DNA of 64,000 nucleotides from Anaerobacillus alkalidiazotrophicus (GTDB lineage: Bacteria; Bacillota; Bacilli; Bacillales_H; Anaerobacillaceae): positions 35,506-99,505 of the forward strand of contig NZ_MLQS01000023.1 of the NCBI RefSeq assembly GCF_001866055.1, given 5' to 3'. Position 1 is the stretch's first letter. Each line of letters starts with the position of its first letter. The notes under the pieces are model-generated. The model worked only from the letters and a program-made list of their open reading frames with translations, was not told the DNA's origin and searched no databases. This document shows positions 9,376-17,675 of the stretch, piece by piece. The translations under genes were made by a program, and so were the position numbers.

Positions 9376-9423
9376 TTGCAAAAAAACATTTAATCAATTA
9401 AAATATATACGAACGTAAGTTCT
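9376..9423 (+). promoter_or_regulatory. SigA-type promoter with overlapping LexA (Cheo) box
   Basis: TTGCAA (9376) and TAAAAT (9399) are spaced by 17 bases. Immediately after the -10 is CGAAC-GTAA-GTTCT (9410-9423), which matches the Bacillus LexA operator core GAAC-N4-GTTC exactly. It lies 20 bases before the start of the yhjD-like gene. YhjD is a known member of the B. subtilis SOS regulon, so site and gene support each other. Confidence 0.7.
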
Positions 9424-9442
9424 AAAGAAAGGGGAATGAATA

Positions 9443-9808
9443 GTGAATTGCTTATCTCAACAAGAAGAAATTCTTTTTGAAGCCTATATTATCCTGTCGT
9501 TTGCTCGCAAAGTTTTGCAAAATGACCTACTCATTGTTGAAAAATCTTTTTTAAAACTAAAAGAACCTTACATTCAACTTATCCATTCTTCTATTGGCTC
9601 TATCAGTAAAGAATTATTTGAAATTAAGCAACAACTGCATAAAAGAAATATTAAAATTGAATTCGGTAACAATGATGGTACCTTTACAGAATTCCACTGC
9701 TACTTCAGAGGGTATGTAAAAACAAGTCGTTTTCTAAACGTTCATTTACGAAATAAAGTTCAAGATCGACTAAGTAATTTCTTTGTACCAAATAGTAAAC
9801 TTTCATGA
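9443..9808 (+). CDS. yhjD: YhjD-like small SOS-regulated protein
   Basis: A 121-residue protein starting at GTG 9443 behind an AAAGGGG ribosome site. It is soluble and helix-rich, with no recognisable catalytic motif. The pattern PYIQLI...ISKELFEIKQQLHKRNIKI...FYFRGY-like...LRNKVQDRL resembles Bacillus YhjD as I recall it. The LexA box in the promoter agrees, because yhjD is in the B. subtilis SOS regulon. The function in DNA damage is unknown. The gene stands alone between convergent and divergent neighbours. Confidence 0.6.
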   Translation: MNCLSQQEEILFEAYIILSFARKVLQNDLLIVEKSFLKLKEPYIQLIHSSIGSISKELFEIKQQLHKRNIKIEFGNNDGTFTEFHCYFRGYVKTSRFLNVHLRNKVQDRLSNFFVPNSKLS

Positions 9809-9820
9809 TTGCACAAAGAA

Positions 9821-9854
9821 AAAATCCCCTGCTTTATTACCTAACAGGGGATGC
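9821..9854 (-). terminator. Terminator between yhjD and ywpF
   Basis: ATCCCCTG and CAGGGGAT form a stem followed on the minus strand by TTTTTT. It ends the ywpF transcript and may also serve yhjD. Confidence 0.7.
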
Positions 9855-9957
9855 ACCTTATTCCTTTCTTTATTTATCCAAACCCAATCGGAATACCAAT
9901 AGCATAGAAGATAAAAAGTGACTGACCCTATATGAGTCAATCACACATCATTTATAA

Positions 9958-10434
9958 CTATTCAAAAAACTTATCTTTTTCTTCTACAAATGCATTAGCT
10001 AACGCACCTTGTATCGCTCTTCCCCGGTCTTTCTTTCTTTTCTTAAATTCAACAACTATATCGTCACCTTCAAAACCTTCACTAATAATACTTTTTAAAA
10101 TCATATCCGAAAAATCATCTTTCTTGACGACCAATGAACCATCAAGAAGGATACTAATATTATTCTTTAATTTTGTAACGCTTTTAGCTGTACAAACAAA
10201 GGTTGCCGGGTTATTATTTTTGTTTGTAATAGTTGCTTCAACCATAAACTTTTCGTAGCTACTATAAAGATTATTAAAATATCCTTCCAATTCTTTAGTA
10301 ATTACAGCTTCAATTAACCAATTTTTCTGTACTTCCTCTTTATTAATAATTAGCCCTTCTAATATTGGTATTTCCTTTGGTTCATGATCATTATCTAAAA
10401 GGACAAGCATTGTGCATAACTTAAACGTTTTCAT
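9958..10434 (-). CDS. ywpF: YwpF-like protein
   Basis: About 158 residues from ATG 10434 (MKTFKL...). This start is preferred over an upstream in-frame ATG because GGGGGTG sits correctly before it. No signal peptide is seen. The order MKTFKL, ILEGLIINKEE, WLIEAVI and a lysine/arginine-rich end match the Bacillus YwpF family (PF14183), whose function is unknown. In B. subtilis ywpF lies near single-strand-binding and competence-related genes; no such neighbours are seen here. Confidence 0.7.
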   Translation of the reverse strand: MKTFKLCTMLVLLDNDHEPKEIPILEGLIINKEEVQKNWLIEAVITKELEGYFNNLYSSYEKFMVEATITNKNNNPATFVCTAKSVTKLKNNISILLDGSLVVKKDDFSDMILKSIISEGFEGDDIVVEFKKRKKDRGRAIQGALANAFVEEKDKFFE

Positions 10435-10534
10435 ACTTGTTACACCCCCAATGTATTCCATAATCATATGATACCATAAATGGAATTTTTTCTAAATTTT
10501 TAACCCGAAAAGTCAATATTAATGATCTTATCCA

Positions 10535-10741
10535 ATAAAGCTGAACTTCAATCAGTGGGGGTTTTCCTTCATCCCCCACTGATTGTTAGTTCAACTTATA
10601 CCACGGGCATAAGAATAACTAATCATCAGCTTTCGTTATTCTATATCGGACCTTTAGGGGCAGTTTATCCCCCACCTAAACTTCTCGATTTTCTTAAGTT
10701 TTGAGGTGGGGGTCTTACTTGCCCCTTAAGTGTGGGATAAA
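10535..10741. repeat. Repeat family A, copy 1 (three-hairpin element)
   Basis: A 207-base intergenic unit with three successive inverted repeats: CAGTGGGGG/CCCCCACTG near the left end, a central GAATAAC/GTTATTC, and CCCCACCT/AGGTGGGG near the right end, closing with TGCCCCTTAAG and TGGGATAA. A nearly identical copy lies at 35333-35549, a diverged one at 21300-21509, and end fragments at 21158-21212 and 37195-37222. It has no coding capacity and resembles a non-autonomous IS200/IS605-type element. Confidence 0.75.
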
Positions 10742-10806
10742 CAACTCTTTTTTGGTATGATTAGAATTGATATAAACCCTTATAACTTATTCGAAGCGGT
10801 GACAAA

Positions 10807-11319
10807 ATGACTCAAAAAATTAACCATCATCTGAAACAATATCTTGATGTTCTTAAATCAAATTATCATGTGAAAATTAAGAAAAACGGTTTAGTTGCGT
10901 TTAACAATGATAGTAAAAGATATTGGTCAATTCAAATATTGAATATTCATAACAGGAAGAAGCCTTCTTATATGGTTGGTAGTTATTTCCAATGGCTTGC
11001 TACTGAATCGAAAAATATAATTTCCGTTTCATTTCAAGACAAATCTTACAGTCTGTATGTTAAGTTTTTAAAAACCCCAGTGTTGATCCTTACTATACAA
11101 ACTACCACAAATCAAAAAGTAGTCTTACATGTTACTGGTGGCTTATTAGCAAAAAAGAATCAAATAGGTACATTTACCTTTTTGATGACAGAAAAAGGAG
11201 AAAGATTTATCGTTGCACTCGAGCGTTTTGAACCCTCTTTACCATGGTGGGTTTACAGAATTACTCAAGCGCCAATTCATGAATTCGTAATGAAAAGATT
11301 TCAAATGAAAAACGTGTGA
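10807..11319 (+). CDS. Hypothetical protein, 170 residues
   Basis: I do not recognise this protein. It starts at ATG 10807 with a modest GAAGCGGTGA ribosome site. It is basic and predicted mixed alpha/beta, with no signal peptide, membrane helix or Cys cluster. The middle (VLILTIQTTTNQKVVLHVTGG) looks like beta strands, and the C-terminus is aromatic (LPWWVYRI). It is alone, downstream of repeat A. Codon use resembles its neighbours, so it is probably a real lineage gene. Confidence 0.6.
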   Translation: MTQKINHHLKQYLDVLKSNYHVKIKKNGLVAFNNDSKRYWSIQILNIHNRKKPSYMVGSYFQWLATESKNIISVSFQDKSYSLYVKFLKTPVLILTIQTTTNQKVVLHVTGGLLAKKNQIGTFTFLMTEKGERFIVALERFEPSLPWWVYRITQAPIHEFVMKRFQMKNV

Positions 11320-11483
11320 AAATAACCTTATTAGTATTAGTGCACTCTAACCCTTATGGCTTAAATCATTCAAACTCATTTTCTCCAATCGTGTTTACTA
11401 TTTATTTATCATAGTCTTACCCTTTTTGTTTATACGTCTAAACGTAGAGACAGTTTCAACATCGAAAGTCCAAGTCCTAAAAG

Positions 11484-11513
11484 AAAAAAAGCACAAGAAT
11501 TTCACCTGTACTT
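11484..11513 (-). terminator. Terminator of the lemA-htpX operon
   Basis: A nine-pair stem (AAGTACAGG with CTTGTGCTT, including wobble pairs) is followed on the minus strand by TTTTTTT. Confidence 0.7.
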
Positions 11514-11551
11514 TTATAAACACTATGTGAATTTATTTTTTTGTGAAAGCT

Positions 11552-12430
11552 TCACATTTTCCTAAGCCGCTTAATACGTTCTTCAGATGGTGGATGAGTA
11601 GAAAAGAGTCCCACCACCTTTTTCTTTAATGGGTCAGCGAAATATAAGGATGCTGAAGCATTAGAAGCTTCTCTTACTGGTGTCCTTACTCCTGATATTT
11701 TTTCTAAAGCAGTAGCCAGAGCATTTGGATTTCGGGTTAGTTCAACCGCACTTGCATCTGCTAAATATTCTCGATTTCTTGATATCGCCAGTTTAATTAA
11801 CGAAGCAATTAATGGGGAGAGAATAAGCAACACTAGCGCAATAATTAAAACAGCCGGATGCTGCTTTTTGTCCCTGCCACCACGCGCATAGAAAATCATT
11901 CGAGATCCTAAATCACTAATAATTGCTACAACAGAAACTAAAGCTAAAGCAATCGTAGCAAGTCTTATATCATAATTTTTTATATGAGCGACTTCATGAG
12001 CTAAAACGCCTTCAACTTCTTCACGATTTAATCGGTCTAATAATCCTGTCGTAACAGCAACCGCTCCGTTTTTTGGTGAGGTTCCTGTGGCAAAAGCGTT
12101 AGGACTTGAATCTTGAATAATAAAAACTCGTGGCATTGGAATACGTGCAACCATTGCCAAGTTTTCGACTGAGTTCCATAAAAATAGATTTTCATTTTTA
12201 GACTTAATTTCTTTAGCATGATTCATACTCATAACCACATTTGTACTAGAAAGTAAAATAATGATTGTGTATATCGAAGCAAAAATGGCTGTAAATACCG
12301 CTCCAGTAATATAATCCCCTGCAGAAATATAAGAAAGGGCTGAACCTACTGTAATAACAAAAACGATAAACACCGTAACAATGAAAATTGTTTTCCGCTT
12401 ATTCAATTGGATTTGTTCGTATAATAACAT
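11552..12430 (-). CDS. htpX: Membrane protease HtpX (M48)
   Basis: A 292-residue integral membrane metallopeptidase. The zinc motif HEVAH is at residues 145-149 and the third ligand is in SRNREYLADA. Two hydrophobic helices lie in the first 65 residues and two more around 155-215. HtpX degrades misfolded membrane proteins. It is co-directional with lemA, 11 bases downstream, a common lemA-htpX operon in bacteria. The C-terminal STHPPSEERIKRL is typical of the family. Confidence 0.93.
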   Translation of the reverse strand: MLLYEQIQLNKRKTIFIVTVFIVFVITVGSALSYISAGDYITGAVFTAIFASIYTIIILLSSTNVVMSMNHAKEIKSKNENLFLWNSVENLAMVARIPMPRVFIIQDSSPNAFATGTSPKNGAVAVTTGLLDRLNREEVEGVLAHEVAHIKNYDIRLATIALALVSVVAIISDLGSRMIFYARGGRDKKQHPAVLIIALVLLILSPLIASLIKLAISRNREYLADASAVELTRNPNALATALEKISGVRTPVREASNASASLYFADPLKKKVVGLFSTHPPSEERIKRLRKM

Positions 12431-12441
12431 GTGTTATCCCT

Positions 12442-12990
12442 CTAAAATTTCACTTGAACGTTTTCACGCTCTTCTGCTCTTGTTTCTAACATTTCACGAC
12501 GGTCAAAATTATGGATTGAAGCAACAATGTTTGTAGGGATGGATTGTATTTTCGTATTGTATTTCATTACTGTATTATTATAAAGTTGTCTAGCATAAGC
12601 AATCTTATTTTCTGTCCCAGTTAATTCTTCTTGAAGCATCATAAAGTTTTGGTTTGCTTTTAAGTCAGGATAAGCTTCACGTAAAGCAAATAAATGTTTT
12701 AGAGCCCCAGTTAATTGGTCGTTCGCTTCCATCTGATCTTTTCTCGATTTTACTCCAGATCCACTAATTTGATTTCGTAACTCAACTACTTTTGCTAATG
12801 TTTCCTGTTCATGCTTTGCATAACCTTTTACCGTCTCAACAAGATTTGGTATTAAATCAAACCTTCTTTTTAATTGAACATCAATTTGCGCCCATGATTC
12901 TTCTACCCAATTACGATATTTAACTAGAGAGTTATAAGAAGCCACCCAAAATAATAATACAACTGCAACAATTGCTAAAAATATGAACAT
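12442..12990 (-). CDS. lemA: LemA family protein
   Basis: A 182-residue protein with one N-terminal membrane helix (about residues 2-18), then a long helical domain beginning with the family motif WVEESWAQIDVQLKRRFDLIPNLVETVKGYA. The body faces outside or is anchored at the membrane. The role is not established; the gene is usually found beside htpX, as here. The length is normal. Confidence 0.92.
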   Translation of the reverse strand: MFIFLAIVAVVLLFWVASYNSLVKYRNWVEESWAQIDVQLKRRFDLIPNLVETVKGYAKHEQETLAKVVELRNQISGSGVKSRKDQMEANDQLTGALKHLFALREAYPDLKANQNFMMLQEELTGTENKIAYARQLYNNTVMKYNTKIQSIPTNIVASIHNFDRREMLETRAEERENVQVKF

Positions 12991-13108
12991 ACATTTTCCT
13001 CCTTTATTCTTAATTCATTAATCGTTTATATGCATTAGTGTTTTTTTCAAAAACAAGTTTTGATTAAGATATCGTATTCCTATACAGAGATAGCCTTGTT
13101 CTAATTTC

Positions 13109-14278
13109 CTAAGATTCATTTACCAGTTCAGTCTTCTTTAAATGAAAATAATAAACTTTATAAACGCCGATGGTAACCGCACCAACAATAGCTGAAAACG
13201 CTAATAAAAAGTAAAGATTAGTGGTACTAACTCGCTCTATGATTTGTCCCCCTATACTCGCACCAATCATTCCTGATAAGCCAAAGAAAAAAGAGTAAAA
13301 TAAAAGTTGTCCAGTTGATTGAAGTTCCTCAGGGATAGTTCTAGTAATATAGTTAAATGCACATAAATAAAACATCCCAAAGGTTAACCCGTGCAACATT
13401 TGAAGGGACAGTACAAGATAAGGATTTGGTACTAACCCCATCACTAACCACCTAATGCTATACAGAACTGCAGCAAAAATCGTAAACGTTAATACGTGAT
13501 ACTTCCTAAACCAATAAGTGGCAGTAGCAAAAATTAAAGCTTCGGAAATTACTCCAATGAACCAAGCCCATCCAATAAAAGCTTCTGTCCCCCCTATTTC
13601 TAAAAGATATATACCTAAAAAACTATCATTTGTTCGATGAGTAATGGTAACTAACATAATAATGAATAAAAATAGGATAAATTTTTTGTTTTTTAATAAT
13701 TTCAATGCGTCTCTTAAGGAAATAGGTTTTTTTGAAGTTTCTACATCTTTCACTCGTGAAGCCATTAGTAAAGTAATTACCAGAAAAAACATGAATGGTA
13801 AATATATGTATTGTATGCCGATATAAGCTAAAAGAAAACCACTTAATAAAGACATCACCGCAAAACCAACTGAACCCCACATTCGAATGGAACCAAATGA
13901 AATATTCATTTGGTTAGCCGTTTTTTGGCTTAGACTATCTCCTAATCCACCTACAGGAGCCATAAAACAATAAAAAACAAAAACTGTAAAGTACATAATC
14001 AGGCCATACTGAAAACTATGAAACATTATCAAACCTGAGAATATAGCACTTATTAAACATAAAACAATAATCTTTTTTGAAGTTTTATATTTATCAGTCA
14101 TATAACCCCAAAAAGGTTGACTTACCATCGCAGCAAACGGGCCAATGGCTAATAATATACCAATTTCACTGTTACTCAGTCCATTTACCTGAAAATAAAC
14201 AGGAAGGTAGCTTACGATAATTGTCATACTTGAGTAATAAAAAAATAAAAGTGCTTTCAAACTTATAATAGAGGGCAT
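13109..14278 (-). CDS. MFS transporter (YwbF / 3-phenylpropionate-type permease)
   Basis: A 389-residue protein with twelve hydrophobic segments and the MFS loop GYMTDKYKTSKK between helices 2 and 3. The N-terminus (LFYYSSMTIIVSYLPVYF) and the PFWGYMTD motif place it near the LacY-like permeases of the 3-phenylpropionate/YwbF group. The substrate is not deducible. The gene is monocistronic and reads toward lemA. Confidence 0.82.
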   Translation of the reverse strand: MPSIISLKALLFFYYSSMTIIVSYLPVYFQVNGLSNSEIGILLAIGPFAAMVSQPFWGYMTDKYKTSKKIIVLCLISAIFSGLIMFHSFQYGLIMYFTVFVFYCFMAPVGGLGDSLSQKTANQMNISFGSIRMWGSVGFAVMSLLSGFLLAYIGIQYIYLPFMFFLVITLLMASRVKDVETSKKPISLRDALKLLKNKKFILFLFIIMLVTITHRTNDSFLGIYLLEIGGTEAFIGWAWFIGVISEALIFATATYWFRKYHVLTFTIFAAVLYSIRWLVMGLVPNPYLVLSLQMLHGLTFGMFYLCAFNYITRTIPEELQSTGQLLFYSFFFGLSGMIGASIGGQIIERVSTTNLYFLLAFSAIVGAVTIGVYKVYYFHLKKTELVNES

Positions 14279-14406
14279 TTTTTTACTCCAATCAAATAAA
14301 AAAGTTACTAAAGTTAAGGAATCTAACCTTTATTATTACAAAGGTTAGAAAAACGTCTGAATGCAATGACTAAAAACATACTGTTTATATTTTATACTCC
14401 TAACGT

Positions 14407-14432
14407 GAAAAAAGAACTCAGTTTTGCTGAGT
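14407..14432 (-). terminator. Terminator after ykuI
   Basis: ACTCAG and CTGAGT form a short stem, and the minus strand continues TTCTTTTTT. Confidence 0.75.
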
Positions 14433-14439
14433 CCAACCA

Positions 14440-15660
14440 TTATAATAATCCTTCTTTCTCGAATAAAAACGTATAAGGAATATCAAAGAATAAGTATAGT
14501 TCTTCATTTATTGGATAAGAAAACGTCCGGATAAATTCATTTGTTTCTATGTCACTATATAAATCAGATAGGACACCCTTCTTTTCATATTGCATTCTTA
14601 CGATTGTTTCTAAGAAGTAAGGCCGCCAACTCCAGTTTTTCCCTAAGTAATCTTTTTGCAACATCCATTGTTTATTTTCACCTTTGACATAGTTAGAAGA
14701 TCTTTGAAATCCATATTGATCACAAATATAAATTCTAAAACAAACATCATTAAAGACTTCTGCTATCACTTTTATTAGATCATCAGAAACTAACTTCTTT
14801 TCTCTTTTAATCACAAAATCAAAACGATTATTTAAATCTTCAGTAAAGATATATTGACTATTTAATTTGCTTCTCTCAAAATTAATAAATTGTTGAAATT
14901 CTTTCGTTAGCTTTTCTTTACAACAATTTTCATTTATAAATTCTGGACTTGGCTTTGCTAAATAAAATCCTTGATAATAACGACCACCATTTCTCCATGC
15001 AGCATTAAGCTTTGTTAAATCACCGATACCTTCAAACAGCAACGTTGCTCCAATTTTCCTAGCAAACATACTTAGTGAATAAAGTACATCTTTGTTTGCT
15101 TGAAGCATCATTGGACCTTTAATAAAATTAAGATCAACCTTTAAAATATTGGGTTCAAGTTGCGCAATGTGATCTAAATTGCTTCCACCTCTTCCAACAT
15201 CATCAATAGCAATGCGAAGCCCTAGGCTTTTCAAATAAATGATTAGATGACCGAGTTGGGATAAATCGCCTTGATAGTCATGTTCACTAATTTCTAATAC
15301 AACATTTTCGAGTTTTAAACCACGCGATTCATACGATTTAATTCTTGTAATCAGTTGTTCTGAGTACTCATGATCATTCATTAATATATTAGCATTACAA
15401 TTGATAAATAAATCCGTGTTTATTTGGGCATTACAATAGTATTCAAATGCTAAATGCTGAATATGTTCATCTATTTCCAAAACATATTCAACGGGGATGG
15501 ATTCATTATTAAAGAAATCACCTAAACTTTCCATCTTGTTGTCCAAATTAATTCTTCCTAAAACTTCATAGCCTACAACACTTTGTTGTTCCGCACGTAA
15601 AATTGGTTGAAAATATGGGACAATTTTATCTTTATTTATTAAAACCTCTAATGCATCCAT
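14440..15660 (-). CDS. ykuI: YkuI: EAL-domain c-di-GMP-binding protein
   Basis: 406 residues. An EAL domain covers about residues 1-250 and a PAS-like domain (YkuI_C) the remainder. Signature segments are GYEVLGR (the EAL motif is EVL), LEISEH, IDDVGRGGSNLD, KVDLNFIKG and LLFEGI. The C-terminal SWRPYFLETIVRM and SDLYSDIETNEFIRTFSYP strongly match B. subtilis YkuI. That protein binds c-di-GMP through its EAL domain with little or no hydrolysis in vitro, so this one is more likely a sensor than a phosphodiesterase. It is a single gene with its own terminator. Confidence 0.9.
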   Translation of the reverse strand: MDALEVLINKDKIVPYFQPILRAEQQSVVGYEVLGRINLDNKMESLGDFFNNESIPVEYVLEIDEHIQHLAFEYYCNAQINTDLFINCNANILMNDHEYSEQLITRIKSYESRGLKLENVVLEISEHDYQGDLSQLGHLIIYLKSLGLRIAIDDVGRGGSNLDHIAQLEPNILKVDLNFIKGPMMLQANKDVLYSLSMFARKIGATLLFEGIGDLTKLNAAWRNGGRYYQGFYLAKPSPEFINENCCKEKLTKEFQQFINFERSKLNSQYIFTEDLNNRFDFVIKREKKLVSDDLIKVIAEVFNDVCFRIYICDQYGFQRSSNYVKGENKQWMLQKDYLGKNWSWRPYFLETIVRMQYEKKGVLSDLYSDIETNEFIRTFSYPINEELYLFFDIPYTFLFEKEGLL

Positions 15661-16144
15661 ATCAAATTCAACCTCCTACCTTCACATTTCGTGTTTCTAA
15701 ATAACGTAAAACCCTTCATATTATAACATTATCAATTGAAATATCATAACTATTTTCTTACTTTGTTTTTACAGTTTGAATCTAATTAGTGATTATTCAG
15801 TCTGTGAGAACTTAAATGATGTTATCAAATAAGTATAAAAGGAAAAAGAAGAAATTGCCATAGATACGGGACAATTTCCTCTCTTAAGAAAAGCGCAAAC
15901 GATTTAGTCTCATACCACATTCTTTCTTGAGATACGTTTCCTAATGTTTACTTTCGTGTCATTTTCAGCAGCAATAAAATTTTCATACACCCTACAAATT
16001 ATTGAAAAGTGCGAAGTTGAGTGGATTTCATAAATACCAAAATTAGCCACTACGAACAGTTCTAACAAAGTTACAATCTCTTAATGATGAAAAATAACGA
16101 ATGCTGAAATTCATTATTCTTTGAACCAAAACAACCATTAATTT
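15661..16144. other. 484-base gap between ykuI and the dehydratase gene
   Basis: No gene is seen. At 15841-15879 GAAATTG pairs with CAATTTC and the minus strand runs into TTCTTCTTTTTCC, a plausible terminator for the dehydratase operon. At 15890-15904 there is a fragment of repeat family C (AAGAAAAGCGCAA). The remainder shows nothing. Confidence 0.5.
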
Positions 16145-17656
16145 TTAATGATCATAAAGAACATTAGCTGCAGAACATGCAACAACATGTTTAAAAGAAT
16201 GCTTAGAAGCTACTTTTTCATCCAAATGAATTTGTTCTTGTCGTTTTGCTAGGACTGCTTCGTCATATTCTTTTTTTGCTTCTTGTTTTGCTTTAAACAA
16301 CATCATTTGCACTCGGCTATAAACATTTACAGCTCCATCACCGGTCGTTTCAATTGGTAAAAAGATCGCCTCAGGATATTTCTCTATAATGAAAGACTGA
16401 ATCCCATCTGAAACTCCTGAGGAAGGCATGCATCCAAATGGTTTAACAGAAATAGTCATATTTGCTTTTTTCTTTATGACATTTAATAATAACTTTCCAA
16501 CTTCCATATGACCTTCTCCACCGCGGTTATGATTATCATAATACCGATGAGCATATTCTGCAATTTGATCCATGTTTGGTAGCTCGTAATAATATAGCCC
16601 TAATAACTTGGCATAAAATTGGAACATACTTCGAACTACCTTTTCACCAATTGCTAATTTCATTAGTTTTTCCCCTGGTTTTTTTCCAAGAAGACCAAAT
16701 TTTCCCGGATCATATTCTTTAAGGTTTATTCTACGTTTGGTATCAAAACGCCCTTCCCAAGCTAAAAATAAGATCCAGGCAGTAACTGGTTGTACTTCTA
16801 CTTCTGCTCCTTCACTTTCTAAAAATTGTTGTAATTTATAATTACCGTCACCTTCTGTTGTCATTGCCCAAAACTCACCGATAACACTTACTTTTGGTTT
16901 TACTTGAGTCCAATCTACTTTTATTTCCTGAATTTCCGCTCTACAACTAAGTAAGACAGGTATAAGAGGCTTTCTATACAAAAGGGCTTCATAGATTTTT
17001 TCTTTACAGTTGGCTATCACTTTATTTGTTGTGCCTTTTTCCATTTCATAAGGTCGGATCCGATAAGCTAATATATTTAAAATGTCACCAATAAATATCG
17101 CTTTTAATAGCCCATGAAAAAATCGTACATTTAATTCAAGACCACTTTCTTCTCCAGTAGCTTGTTTCAGTCCATCCTGTTGTTGGAAAAGTACTACTCG
17201 GAAACCATCAAATCCAGCATCACGAAGGGCTTTCCGGTATTCTGTTACGTAAGTTCCAAAACGACATGGGCCACACGATCCAGTAGTAATAAACACGTAG
17301 TTGTCTATGATCTCTTTTTTTGTCTTCCCTTCTGCAACAAGACCTTTTAAATACTTTATCAAATTACCGACAGTAAAGTATGTAGGATTGCATTGCCCTC
17401 GATTCCCAAACTCTCTTCCAATCTGCAAGGATGTGTTATCTGGACAATCTAATGCCTTAACTTTATAACCCAACCCACAAAGAGCAGCTTCAATCAATGA
17501 ATCCTGAATTATCGTTAACCCACCGAAAAGGATAGTTGTTGTACGCTTCTCTTTTTTCAAATAAGGACGTGGTACTTGGTCGTACCATTGCTTTCTTTCT
17601 TGGAGAATTTCAACTTCCTTTCTCTCTTTATTTCTCACTTTTGTCATTCTTGTCAT
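16145..17656 (-). CDS. 2-hydroxyacyl-CoA dehydratase family protein (HgdB/BcrC-like)
   Basis: 503 residues. Scattered cysteines suitable as iron-sulfur ligands occur in RGQCNPTYF, TGSCGPCRFG, LLSCRAEI and FGCMPSSG. These fit the D-component family that includes 2-hydroxyglutaryl-CoA dehydratase and benzoyl-CoA reductase subunits. It lies 19 bases downstream of the activase gene. GGGGGG precedes ATG 17656. Such stand-alone pairs are widespread in Firmicutes and the substrate is not known. It needs the activase for reductive activation. A CoA-ester dehydratase role is inferred from family alone. Confidence 0.8.
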   Translation of the reverse strand: MTRMTKVRNKERKEVEILQERKQWYDQVPRPYLKKEKRTTTILFGGLTIIQDSLIEAALCGLGYKVKALDCPDNTSLQIGREFGNRGQCNPTYFTVGNLIKYLKGLVAEGKTKKEIIDNYVFITTGSCGPCRFGTYVTEYRKALRDAGFDGFRVVLFQQQDGLKQATGEESGLELNVRFFHGLLKAIFIGDILNILAYRIRPYEMEKGTTNKVIANCKEKIYEALLYRKPLIPVLLSCRAEIQEIKVDWTQVKPKVSVIGEFWAMTTEGDGNYKLQQFLESEGAEVEVQPVTAWILFLAWEGRFDTKRRINLKEYDPGKFGLLGKKPGEKLMKLAIGEKVVRSMFQFYAKLLGLYYYELPNMDQIAEYAHRYYDNHNRGGEGHMEVGKLLLNVIKKKANMTISVKPFGCMPSSGVSDGIQSFIIEKYPEAIFLPIETTGDGAVNVYSRVQMMLFKAKQEAKKEYDEAVLAKRQEQIHLDEKVASKHSFKHVVACSAANVLYDH

Positions 17657-17675
17657 GATGATCCCCCCTAAAGAC

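Noticed and set aside
9932..10258. 108-codon plus-strand frame opposite ywpF
   Set aside because: It is antisense to ywpF, which has a ribosome site and family features.
10522..10704. 60-codon frame inside repeat family A
   Set aside because: It reads through hairpins of a repeat; other copies do not keep the frame open.
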